Origin: Acipenser ruthenus
Taxonomy: Eukaryota > Chordata > Actinopteri > Acipenseriformes > Acipenseridae
Reading direction: 5' to 3'
DNA: 64,000 nucleotides
NCBI RefSeq assembly: GCF_902713425.1
Contig: NC_081201.1
Span: 31,090,113-31,154,112 of the forward strand
Part shown: piece by piece, positions 1-11,700 of the stretch
Layout of the letters: the number at the start of each line of letters is the position of its first letter
Numbering within the stretch: the stretch's first letter is position 1
The notes under the pieces: generated by a model
The model's database searches: none
What the model saw: only the letters and a program-made list of their open reading frames with translations
What the model was told of the DNA's origin: nothing
Made by a program: the position numbers and the translations under genes

Positions 1-3000
1 ACATTCTTTCAGTCAGCAATGTTTGTTTTTTCTGGGTTTTTTGGAAGAAGCTGTTTAATACACAGCTGAAAACGTTAATGTGTGTGCATTATGAAGAACT
101 GTAGCTGCCCTGGTAACAATGGCCCTCAGTACAGAACCACTGAATTGGCACTGCTTTGCCATTGAAGTTATTGACGTTCACTTGACCAATTCAGACTTAA
201 ATAATTTTAATAATAAATACCTTCTTTTTAGTAAGGTTTTATAATAAAACCTAATAAAAATAATACAAATGTTGAGTTGTATATACCATTTGAAAATAAC
301 AATTGTGTTTTGTGTTTCATATCGCATACGTCAGTAACCTTGGAATTCCCCTTTTGTCTGCTAGCCTTCAACGCAAATTTAAACACACAGTCCTGTAATT
401 CTAAATTTAAACACACAGTCCTCTTAAATGGCAATCCTGCCTCTCCATGATGATGTACGCATAAAAAAAAAACCCTTTAGGGTCTTTAAAGGAGAACCGA
501 GACTTAAACTATGTTTGACAGTTTGACAGGGAGGTGTCACTTGATTGGTCATGTACATTTATACTAAATATATACATTCTTAGAAAGATTTTTCATCACA
601 CTACAATACAAAAATTCCCCTTGCTGCAAATACAGACATTTGTCATACTTGTGTGGTTGTATTTCCTATTTCGCTAGCCTGTGAAAATTGGGATCATACT
701 CCCGATACATGCTGCAGCTTTTATCTGTCTTTGTGGATTGTTATTTTTTTCTGTCACCTCTGTTTAGATGTTTTCATAGCATCAACTTCACACCAGATTT
801 CTGAAAACGAATGTTATCTTCTTAATTGTGTCAGACACTGCAATATTAAATATGTGTTGTAGATTTTGACATGATTGCCTTTTTTTTTTTTTTTTACATA
901 GCTCAGAAAAAAATGCCTCTGCTCTAAAACATCTCCTTAATACCATAGTCACGTCTCTCTCTCCTATATATATAGCACAAACTGATACAACAAAGTTTAG
1001 AGTAAAATTTGGAAAAGAGGTGTCTTTAAATGTTCAGTCTTCGATGGAACATTCCTCAGCACAGCCAGTGGTCATATTAAACAGTTAAAGCAATAACACT
1101 CGTAAGTGCTGGACACAGTGTCTTCTGTGTCTTGTGGTAGTTAGGCTTATAATTTGGTGCCTCTGTGTGACGAGTTGTATTTGTCTAAAACAGTTGCTGT
1201 ACTAACTTTAATTTTCTATCGCAAGGTATTGCCCTACCTTAGGTAAAGAGTAAGTAACTTCAAATTTCATTTTCATTTATTAATTTTGCTTGACCTGATC
1301 TTTGGAGCTCGAGTTGCGAGATTCTTTTTCACTATAGACATATGTAACACAGGCTAGATCGGAGAAGTGTGTCTCTATGGTTGTAAGAGCAAAATGATCT
1401 CATGAACACGAACTGGGTAATGACAGCAATACAAAAGGCAACTTGTTTTACAGCAGTTCTCCACTAGCAAGTCATAATCATGAAGGCAGCGAGTGCAACA
1501 TTACATCTGGCACTGCATGCTGTCAGCCATTTTGTTTTACTATCACAGTTATCAGTGTGGATGCATGCATTCTATGGTGTGAATGCTGTATACTGTAACA
1601 ACAAACCCTAGCAGTTTGGGTAAGGGTTAACCCTTAATCCAGGTACACTTCTATGCCTTTCAACACTAAGGGGTATATAATAAAAATAAAAAAAAAACTG
1701 CTGCTTGATGACCTGCTTTGTTTTCCTGTTTTATTATGCTGTTCAATAAGTCTTTCTGAATACACCCTTGAATGAACAAATATAACAGAAACTCATGATA
1801 ACATTCAGTCAGCCCTTAATTTAAAACATACCGGTGACTGTGGCTGATTGAATGCTGCCATACAGCAGGGTAATAACACAATGGATGCTTTTTGATTGAA
1901 TCTACCCTTAAATAACCCAGTAGAAAGATAACTAATTACATTTTGTCAAGATAATTGATTTTAAAAGTTAATGCTGTTTATTACCTGTTACAAACAGTAG
2001 CTTTCAAGACCTCAAAGGTCACTTCAGGTGTAAGTGGAAAAAACAATGTCAATATTATCAGTGAAAATGTTATATATGGGCAATAGTTTATTGGTCTGTC
2101 TACAGTGGAGATATCTTAGCGAGGTCTATAAAGTGCTGAAAGAGTTGACATGCCAGATGGATTGCTGTTGCTGCCTCCATCAACCCCCAAATGTAAAGGG
2201 ATGGATATTGAAACAAAGCACTGGTTATTATAGCTTCTCTTATCACTTTCCAATGCTACCTATTCTTTGATTATTCAAAGACTGAAATTTGATATTTGGA
2301 TGTGACCAATGCTTTGAGTTCTAGTGCAGTGAAGCTATGTGTTAGTGTTGGCTCTAAGCCATATTGTACTGTGCTCAGAAACAGCTGACTGTAATGCTAA
2401 CTGTAATGTCACACAGACAGGATCAGTACTGGTATGCAATTATTTTCTGTATGTAAGCACTAATCAGAACACACTGACATCTTTGAAGTTGCTGTAGTTT
2501 TCATTATCTGTGTTTGGCTGGCAGACAGTCAAACAAAGTTACTCTCGTGAGTATCAATTATGAGGCGGCAACTTGTTCACACTTGGAGTTTCTAAGAAAT
2601 CACATACTTTATCATTTAGGTTTCTGTGACATGTTTCTTTGGCAGACTTCTGTAAGGGGCTAACAGCTTCTCACCAGAGATTACCTCCTAATCCCTCTGT
2701 TGAGCAGGGCTGGATTTTAGAGGATTGTTCTATTCTTGTAAAGCCTTTTGGTTAATTGAGAAGGGGTGGCCCATAACATCTATAGCTTGTCGTTAGCTAT
2801 TTGCTGACAGTTAGTAATGCTTTAATGTTTCTTTAATATTTCCCATACATTTGACCAGAAACAAAAATGAAAACAATGAATGAAATATAGATGTAATGTC
2901 TCACACAGTTTTGAAATATTTGTTGTACATAAAAATGGGCTGCTACAGAATTAGCCCATGTTGAAAATATAAAGATGGCAGGTGTTTCCTGCACCATTTT

Positions 3001-6000
3001 TAAAATGTAGTTTTGCTTCTGCTATAGAGCTTGAAGATGCCTAACTGACATAATGGCAAGCCGATGACTGTGGCATTACTTCTGCTTTCCATATGTTGTT
3101 CCAGGTTACATAAATTATATACATATAAATGGCCTTGATGGCTTATCGGATGATATTTAGAGCTGTTGATTGGCTAGAAATGATCCTGTTGCAAAACAAA
3201 TAACATAGCGACCTGATACATTGCCGGCTCTTGATTCTACAGCAGTTGTGTTACTGTAGTGTTCATGCTCATCATTAAACACCCCATTGTATTGACCATG
3301 GTGCGTACTGCCCCACTTCCAACTCCGATGCTCCATGCTGGTCTTGCTCATGTCCGAACACGTGACGCAGTCAAAAATGCAGTTTCTGCTCCCTAAACAA
3401 CCAACACTAGACTTCTTGTAGATTTTCTTCAATGGAGGCTTTTTCTTTGCAACACAGCCTTGAAGCTTGAGTTTGTTTAGTGTAAGTGAGTGTGGAACAG
3501 TGCCCACGGACTTATGAATGCGTCTTTTAGCTGCACAGAAAGCTTCAGGGGTGATGCAGGGTGATTTTTTTCCTCCTACAGTAAGAAGCATTGTGCATAA
3601 GCCATCATCTTTGTTGGGCTATGACTTTTTTAATGAACTCTAGCACCACAATACTGTTATTATATCCTTTATACTTTAAACAGGCAATTTCAACAACTGT
3701 CTCTGGAGCCTACTTCCCTGCCTTTCTCAATTCTATAACCTTTGGACAAAGACTAACTGAATAGAAAATAAACATTCTGTAATTAGGTATTCCAAGCACT
3801 GTTACTAGCTGATAAGATAGTTTAATGTGGTAGGAGGGGTAGGTATACATTAGAAATACTTCTAAGCAACAATCATACATGTTAAAGAAACCAACACTGT
3901 GATTTGTTTTAAACTGTTAGGTTGTAGATTTAAAAGGCATGTACTTATTATTAAACAAATCTTGTTAAAAAAAAGCAAGTATGGTAAAAAAGCAATATGT
4001 ATGGTAACTCCAGGTTAAAACACACACACTCAAAACTTACAGTTTGAGAAATGTCCTGAGAATTTCATGCATTTATAGATACAAGTTATTCGAGAATTAA
4101 TTCTTTATTTTAAGAAAGGCCACTAAAAAGGTAGCAGCGTAAAGTTTCTTGTGTCTTTTTTTTATACTTGAAAATGTCTACATAACATAAAAATATATAT
4201 TTGTCCTCCTGACAACCTAAAAAAAATCCTGGGAATGCCACAGCAGTATATACTACTTGCTATGTCACTAAAGTCACAAACAGTTAATCATTGACAATAG
4301 CAAACAACAAACATTCCCTTTATCATCTTTTCCATCATTGATTAGATTGGGAACTCAACAGTTATAGTAATTCATATAACCTTTGCGACTACAATATATA
4401 GGACTAGTCGAGGCTCACAGTGGTCAAGCAGTGCCAGTTCCACATCAGTGTTCCGTCTCAGTATTGGGGTTGTTTGAGGAGTAGATCTAGGATTGTCTAG
4501 TAAAACAGGTTTGGAATGGTATGAGTTTTGCACTGGTACAATGCCTAATTAGCCACAGTGCACTGGAAAGTGTATTCTCTTCATTGACATTCATGATGGC
4601 CTGGTTATCACTCTAGCAGTCGAGTACACATGTCACACACAATGTCCATAAACTGTAATTATGTTTATATATGCACAATTGCTCCTTGTTGCCTTAACAA
4701 CAGCATACTAGTCCGGAATGTCCATCTTGTATTTGCACATGAATATAAATACCAGAAACCAAGCACCTTGGAGCAGATGTGTATACAGGAAGTAAGGAAC
4801 AAGCATGTGCAATAATGGTTTGCAGTACTTCTTGTGCTGTACTTGCCTTCAGGCACACTGCCTTCCCCTTGAGTCTCATTGTTTAGCCCATGAATAGATC
4901 ATTTGGTACTGAAACTATTTCTGAGGAATAATTAGGTAATACTGGTGTGAAGATGATTAGTAGCCACTCTAACACAGGTGCACTCTCTCACTACCTTATT
5001 AAGCCTAGTGTGGAAATGGTATAATTGACACATACACACTGTAATACTGTAGTCCACTTTGTAAGTTCAAGAGGCAAACCAGTGGTGTGTCATATTTGAA
5101 TGAATAAAGGTGTACTTTTACTTAAATGTGTTTGCCCGAATCACACCATATGTAATACAAACGCTTCTACCATTTTATCATTAATATTAATTATTTGTTT
5201 TTTTCATAACTTTTCATATTTCTGATTTTTTTTTGCCGGTTCAATATCTTCAATGTATTTTTTTTTATTTTTATCAAATGCTAGTAAATGTCCGAGTTTG
5301 TCTTTACACTTTAAATTGTGAATTTCCATCCGCATTTGTAATGTCTTTTTATGGGTTAGTCCTCATTTTCGGTCTAACTTGTTCCACTTGTTCAGGTCAG
5401 CTGAAGCAATTTTCAGAATTTGCTTTTTGGTACGCTTCAATCAGATTAGTTAGTTTGCAATCAGTTAGTTAGTACAGGGCTGCATGATTTTCTAGACTGC
5501 ATTTTAGTCCACTTGATGCAAACTATAAATCACTGGTACGCTGCAATCGACCTTCTATGTTTTAATGACGTAAACAACAAACTGCCTCCAATTCTTCCAG
5601 ATTCTAATATATGTGTTGGCAGTGAGAATGAAGACATCAGCCCTTCCTCACAGGCACATGACCCAGCAGACACAGCATGTACTCCGTCTCCTCGAAATGG
5701 CAATGAACAACCTTCCACAGGTCTTACAGCAAGACAAAAACATCAACTGTAGATGATGTGTGAAATGGCAAGTTAACAGGTCTGTCTGTGCTCCTGCTGA
5801 GCACTTTGTGGAGGCATATCCAGAAACACATGTTGTAAACGTACAATGTATGTGTAAAAATACATGTTCATATTTGTGTCCATATTCATGTTTTTGAGAC
5901 CTAAATCAATAAACAATGTTGTAAAAAAATATATATATATATTGTTGTATTTTTGATAGTGTGTACCATAGAAGGATAATGCCATCCTGTGGTAGAAGTC

Positions 6001-6208
6001 AAGATTGCAACACATTGGACATGTACAGTGGTTTCAACTGCTATTAAATATGAATGAACTTAAATTAATATACCGTTTATTGATATTGTTTAAACAGAAA
6101 ATGAATGTGAATGTTCCACAAATCATAGCAGTACATATTCCACTTTTTATGTTTGGTCTTATATTCAGACTGAATTGTTCCCTTCACTCATTTTTATACA
6201 CACACACA

Positions 6209-6211
<3 letters not shown>
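1..6211. other. Gene-free AT-rich stretch; no recognisable gene
   Basis: I see no exon of a known protein, no RNA gene and no recognisable transposon here. A short direct repeat of about 20 bp lies at 377-396 and 403-422 (period 26). Two plus-strand AATAAA hexamers, at 5103-5108 and 5908-5913, could end transcripts coming from the left. In human the gene beyond the RRP12 3' end is FRAT2/FRAT1, so part of this could be the long 3' UTR of a FRAT-like gene outside the window. That is inference only; no coding homology supports it. Confidence 0.5.
5513..5752 (+). other. Short unrecognised ORF followed by a poly(A) signal
   Basis: A 79-codon open frame whose second half is rich in Pro, Ser, Asp and Gln and ends in ARQKHQL before a TAG stop. 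A 155-bp tail with AATAAA at 5908-5913 and a short A-run follows. The composition is more protein-like than its surroundings, and an AG acceptor lies just upstream (about 5506). It could be a terminal exon, the 3' end of a processed copy, or chance. I recognise no family and assign no function. Confidence 0.2.

Positions 6212-6295
<84 letters not shown>
6212..6295. repeat. (TA)n microsatellite
   Basis: About 84 bp of almost pure TA dinucleotide, then ACACACATA, directly abutting the left end of the Tc1 element that starts at 6308. Confidence 0.95.
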
Positions 6296-6297
<2 letters not shown>

Positions 6298-6307
6298 CAC
6301 ACACATA

Positions 6308-7943
6308 CAGTGCCTTGCATAAGTATTCACCCCCCTTGGACTTTTCCACATTTTGTAGTGTTACAACCTGGAATTAAAATTGATTTAATTGGGATTTTTA
6401 CCATTTGATTTACACAACATACTTAACACTATGAAGGAGCAAAATATTTTTTTATTGCGACACAAAAGTTAATTAAACAAAAAAAAAAAAAAGACATTTG
6501 ATGGTTGCATAAGTATTCACCCCCCCCCCCCCCCCCCGAGTCAATACTTGGTAGAAGCACCTTTGGCAGCAATTACAGCTGTGAGTCTTTTTGGGTAAGT
6601 CTCTACCAGCTTTGCACATCTGGATCCTACAATTTCTGCCCATTCTTCTTGGCAAAATTGCTCAAGCTCTGTCAAGTTGGATGGGGACCGTTGGTGAACA
6701 GCAATTTTCAAGTCTTGCCACAGATTCTCAATCGGATTGAGTTCTGGGCTTTGACTGGGCCATTCTAAGACATTCAGGTTCTTGTTTTTAAACCACTCCA
6801 GTGTAGCTTTGGCTGTGTGTTTAGGGTCATTGTCCTGCTGGAAGGTGAACCTCCGCCCCAGTCCCAGGTCTCTTGCAGACTGAAACAGGTTTTCCTCTAG
6901 AATTTCCCTGTATTTGGCTCCTTCCATCTTGGCCTCAATCCTGACCAGTTTCCCAGTCTCTGTCGATGAAAAGCATCCCCATAACATGATGCTGCCACCA
7001 CCATGCTTCACCGTGGGGATGGTGTTCTCAGGGTGATGAGCAGTGTTGACTTTGCGCCACACATAGCGTTTTGCGCTAAGGCCAAAAAGTTCAATTTTGG
7101 TCTCATCAGACCAGAGAAACTTTTTCCACATGTTTGCTGGGTCTCCCACATGCCTTTTGGCAAAATCCAAACGGGATTTGATATGGGGTTTTTTCAGCAA
7201 TGGCTTTCTTCTCGCCACTCTTCCATAAAGCCCAGCTTTGTGGAGCATCCGGGTTATAGTTGTCCCATGGACAGTTTCTCCCATCTCAGCTGTGGATCTC
7301 TCCAGTTCCTTCAGAGTTACCATTGGCCTCTTGGTTGCTTCTCTGACTAATGCCCTCCTTACCTGGTCACTGAGTTTTGGTGGACGGCCTTCTCGAGTCG
7401 CAGTTGTGCCATATTCTTTCAATTTTTTAATAATGGATTTAACGGTGCTCCGGGGGATGTTCAAAGTTTGGGATATTTTTTTTTATAACCCAACCCTGAT
7501 TGGTGCTTCTCCACAACTTTATCCCGGACTTGTTTTGATAGTTCCTTGGTCTTCGTGATATTGTTTGTTTAGATATGCTCTCTAACAAACTCTAAGGCCT
7601 TCCAGAAACAGGTGTATTTAATCTGAGATCATGTGACACTAATTGCACACAGGTGGACTCCATTCAACTAATTATGTGACTTCTGAAGGCAATTGGTTGC
7701 ACCAGAGCTTATTTAGGGGTGTCAAAGCAAAGGGGGTGAATACTTATGTAATCAAGAATTTTCAGTTTTTTATTTGTAAATTATTTTGAAAAATATGTAG
7801 ATTTTTTTCCCCACTTCGACATTATGGACTATTTTGTGTAGATCAGTGACAAAAAATCCTAATTAAATCCATTTGAATTCTAGGTTGTAACACTACAAAA
7901 TGTGGAAAAGTCCAAGGGGGGTGAATACTTATGCAAGGCACTG
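6308..7943 (-). mobile_element. Full-length Tc1/mariner transposon with IR/DR ends
   Basis: A 1,636-bp element bounded by TA dinucleotides (6306-6307 and 7944-7945). Both ends begin CAGTGCCTTGCATAAG when read inward. The inverted repeats are about 210-230 bp long. Each contains a second, inner copy of the GCATAAGTATTCACC-type motif (left about 6507-6521, right about 7737-7752), so the structure is the IR/DR type known from Sleeping Beauty-like elements. The left inner repeat has expanded to a run of 18 C residues (6520-6537). A single transposase frame lies on the minus strand. The near identity of the ends and the long open frame suggest a fairly recent insertion. Confidence 0.95.
6541..7560 (-). 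pseudogene. Tc1 transposase, nearly intact, 5' frameshift
   Basis: The main frame (7464 down to 6541, 307 codons) carries most of a Tc1 transposase: the second half of the paired-type DNA-binding region ([17 protein letters not shown]), then the DDE domain. The catalytic residues are visible in the contexts [16 protein letters not shown] and NPIENLW, as expected for DD34E. The remaining N-terminus ([24 protein letters not shown]) lies upstream in another frame. An A-run at about 7476-7484 is 9 long where 7 would keep the frame, and no ATG opens the upstream part (the expected start reads ATC/ATA). The copy is therefore probably unable to make full transposase, unless the homopolymer length is a sequencing error. 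It could still be mobilised in trans because its ends look good. Confidence 0.9.
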
Positions 7944-7953
7944 TATATGTGTG

Positions 7954-7992
<39 letters not shown>

Positions 7993-8275
7993 TCACACAC
8001 CATTAACAAACTCAAATTACCAGACTAAAATCTATCTGAACTGTACTACAATACAAAACACCTAAGCAGAATAAACTAATACTGTAGGTAGTACCTCCTG
8101 TCTGGACCAGATGGTTACTGTAGACTATAAAAAACACTTTTGTAAATGACGGAGGAAAAGAAAAAAAGTCTATAGGTAAATACAGGCACAAATCTTTTTT
8201 AAATATTAAAGATAAAAGACAGAGTTGCTGTATTGCATTTGCAGGAAACAAAAGATAATATTTAACACACTGAGC
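7944..8275. other. Microsatellite flank and RRP12 downstream DNA
   Basis: A TGTGTATA/TATACACA imperfect palindromic microsatellite (7944-7992) follows the Tc1 right end. The rest is unique AT-rich DNA up to the RRP12 poly(A) site, with no coding signal. Confidence 0.7.
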
Positions 8276-8298
8276 ACAACATTACAGGTTGCCCAGTA

Positions 8299-8304
8299 TT
8301 TATT
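8299..8304 (-). terminator. RRP12: Candidate RRP12 poly(A) signal
   Basis: AATAAA on the minus strand 474 bp past the RRP12 stop. It is followed within about 30 bases by a GT-rich stretch (TGTAATGTTGTGCTCAGTGTG), typical of a downstream element. It implies a 3' UTR of about 0.5 kb. Confidence 0.6.
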
Positions 8305-8777
8305 TCTAGTCCATTGCAGAATAAAGCTGAACTGGTTTTCAGTTTAAACACAAGTAAGCACTCTTTTTCATGGTAAATAAATACACATTTCTAAGGTTCA
8401 CCAACCACCACAGGACAGAAAGTCAAAATCAAACATTACATTTATACAAAATGTCACTGAAGAACTGGAATATTTTAGTTGTATATTTCAGTGGATTCTG
8501 CTTATTCTCAGATGAAAGACAAACAGTTCAATCCCTTTGTGTAGAGCAACCAAAACATTGAAAAGCCAAACTGTGTCTGTCTATCCAGGACCAACACTGA
8601 AACCATGCCCTGCTGGAAAAAGGAACAAATCCCGCCCAGTATTTAGCAGCTGTACATCACATCAGTCTGTTAGGGGCAACACTTTGTTCATCTAAACATG
8701 CTATGTTAATTGAACCAAGCTGCTGAGTGACGTCCATAAAAAGGTTTTATGAAGGCCTGTATTTTGTCTGACTGAAG

Positions 8778-11700
8778 TTATACATTCCTCCTCTTCCTCT
8801 GCATTTTTCTTCCAGTCCGAGCTCCTTTTTGTGCTCCTCTAACTAACCCTTTGAACTGACCTTGCAGCTTTGCCTTTTTCCTGCAGAGACAAAAAATAAA
8901 TACTTTTCGCCGTACCATATAAACACAAATTCCAAGCTTATCATCCCAATCACGTATGCCACCCTTTCCATCTTCAAAACAAATTGAACTGCATCTTTGT
9001 ATTTATCTTTTAAAAATGAAAACACGTTTTAGCAAGAGCCAGAACAGATATTGGATTTTGCAGACGGTTTTTCTCAAGGCTGATTGTGGACAGCTTAAAC
9101 CATGCCTGTGCAGAAAGGTAAAAAGCGCTTCCTGCAAATGTGTGAAGAATGTGCCATATCTGGAAAACGCACATTGGACATGCCCTTGGTAAAATGAATA
9201 AATGAAAATAAAATCTCCAACTACTGCGTCTTAAATGTTAGCACAAAACGTACAAGGAAGTAACAGTAATTTATCAATAAAAAAAAAAGGATCATCAATG
9301 GTATTCTCCCATACCTTCGGTTCAGCTGAGCCTTTTTCAGTGGGATGTAGGCATATGGATCATGTTGACCTTTCTTCTTTATGTCACCTTTACCACTCTG
9401 AAAGATAACATTAAAATGTTTTTAAATAATGTTCTACCAGTGCACTACTTAGGAATTTCACTTACAGATTAACACTTTCTGTGGTGAAATATGTAGATTG
9501 TTGTCGATTTAAATATTAACGTAACATGTAAAATCATTAACACAGGACCTTTCCAGGACATATTATATATTTTTAGACAGAAAGACGAGAGAGGCTCACA
9601 CACACGGTAGAGGCTTGTTTGTCATAGAATTGGTAGTCTAGGTCTACATTTTGCTAATATGACTGCACAGCACAAGGCCCTTTACTCACCTTTGCCTTGT
9701 ACTGTCCACCAGAGTCTCCTTTTCTAGACAACGGCCTATGAATCCCAGAGCCCCCGGCTAAAAGAAAAGTTTAATTACTTTTAAAAATGCTCTTGGTCCA
9801 AGACCCTTCTTTGCAGTTTAATACATGATTTGTACAGACTGGGCATGTCACATAGCTTGTCTCTAGAGCACACAATGATCATAGAGCTGCACCAAAATTT
9901 AAAAAGAATGATTACCTCACTGGGCTATATATCTACACCTATATAGATGGCTGAGATTGGAGTTTATATCTTTACCTTTATACTGAAATTGTGGCTCCAT
10001 CTCCATGTCCTCATCCAAGTTGCCCTCTTTGAATTTTCTCTTCTGATTTTTCTTTTAAAAAAAAAAAAAATCACACACACACCTTCAGCTGCTGTTATGT
10101 AAACATCTGGATTAATTAGTCAACAATTTCATTCTCTGCATCTTGGGAGGGAGGGATAAAATAAAAAAATTAAAATATAACACTCACACTCTTAACACCA
10201 GCTTCCTCCAGTATGTCTTCCATTTCCTCCTTCGCACCTGTAGAGATTAGCAATGTAAATGACCCATGATACAACAATTATTATTGAATAAAATTCAATT
10301 CCTAAAACTAGGCATTTTGTAGGCCAGGAGTTCAACCTTTTGATTTCTCGTCGTCATCTGCTTCCTCGCGGATAATCAAACGCCCGTCCGAAGTCAACTT
10401 GAAATCATGACGGACCTTTGTGTTCTTCTTTACATCTGGATTTGTGGCTGCCAGACAGATTATAAAAACAGGTAAGTCTACTGTGCTGAATATGCAAGGC
10501 AATTTGACCTCCTCCTTAAAAGTTCTTACCAAGAACCCTCTGGGAAACCATGGGGTCCAGGAAATTCAGCGGCTCATCGCCCTCTCCCTCCTTTAGCCAC
10601 GCCTTTCCCTTCTGTCCGGGCTGCTTCTTCCCTCCCCGTCCCTTCTTCTCTTCCTCATCCTCATCCTCAGAATCAGCCAGGATGTCTTCAATACTACAAG
10701 ACCAAAATGGATTAAAGAATCTTTTGCAACCGGCACTAGTCCACTGTCCCATGCTTTTTGCCCACCCCAGGCTTGCCTGCACCCCTTGATTTGAGGTCAT
10801 CTTCTCCCATTAAATTTGTGGTTGTCTCCATCTGGCTTTTAGAGGGAACTGTACCTGTCCCCTTTGGGTTTTGAAGTATCCTCCTCATTCTCTGACTCTG
10901 AATCAGCGTCATGCTTCAAGGTTTTCCTCTGTTTGTTCCTGGCTTCTACCTTGCGGATATTAACCAGCACTTTATGGTACTCCTCTGGAAGCATGTTTTT
11001 CACTAACTCAAACCTGCAAACACACAAGAAAGATATTCAGAACGATGGGGTTTGTACTCTATAGGAGTCCCGAACCCCTGGGAAGGGACCTTTTCTGCTG
11101 TCTACAAGATCTCCCTCTCCCTAAAGTTGATTAAAAAAAAGTTGATAAAAAAAAGATCTACATTTACCCAAACTTGCGGATGAATTTTGTGAAAATGTTC
11201 TTTAGTTTTGTCCGGAAATACCGCCTCATGTCTTCTTTAATGTTTCCAATCCCCTCCATCTTATTGAGAAAGAAAACCATACATTTTTTTTGGTGAACAA
11301 AATCCATGGGGGCAAAAATAAATAACTAAATAAATAAACTGAACTTGACCCAGTGAATCTAGTTGAAGTGTGTACTGTAATATAAAGTCACCACAACACT
11401 GCAAATATGAAGTTGGCCTCTCAAATGTGTGAAGCAATTAAATGTAGCGGGCATACAAACTCCCCTCACAGAAAGGCTTAATAAAGCTTTATCTAAAAAA
11501 GCAGACTATGTATTACCCCCAGTACTCACCAATAGAGGCATGTGGGTTGCCAGCACTTTAACATCCATTATAAATAAAATAACTTTAACAAAGCTAAGGG
11601 CTGTCTTCACCACCTCTCGTGTTCTGGAGCTGAGCAGGAGACACACATTCCGAAGCAGCGGTTCAATAACTGAACGCTCCAAGGAATCTGCAGAGACGCA

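Noticed and set aside
3157-3591. 144-codon minus-strand open frame
   Set aside because: No recognisable domain, no splice or promoter context, composition like the surrounding DNA; most likely chance.
6005-6408. Open frames coding long Ile-Tyr runs
   Set aside because: They are translations of the (TA)n microsatellite.
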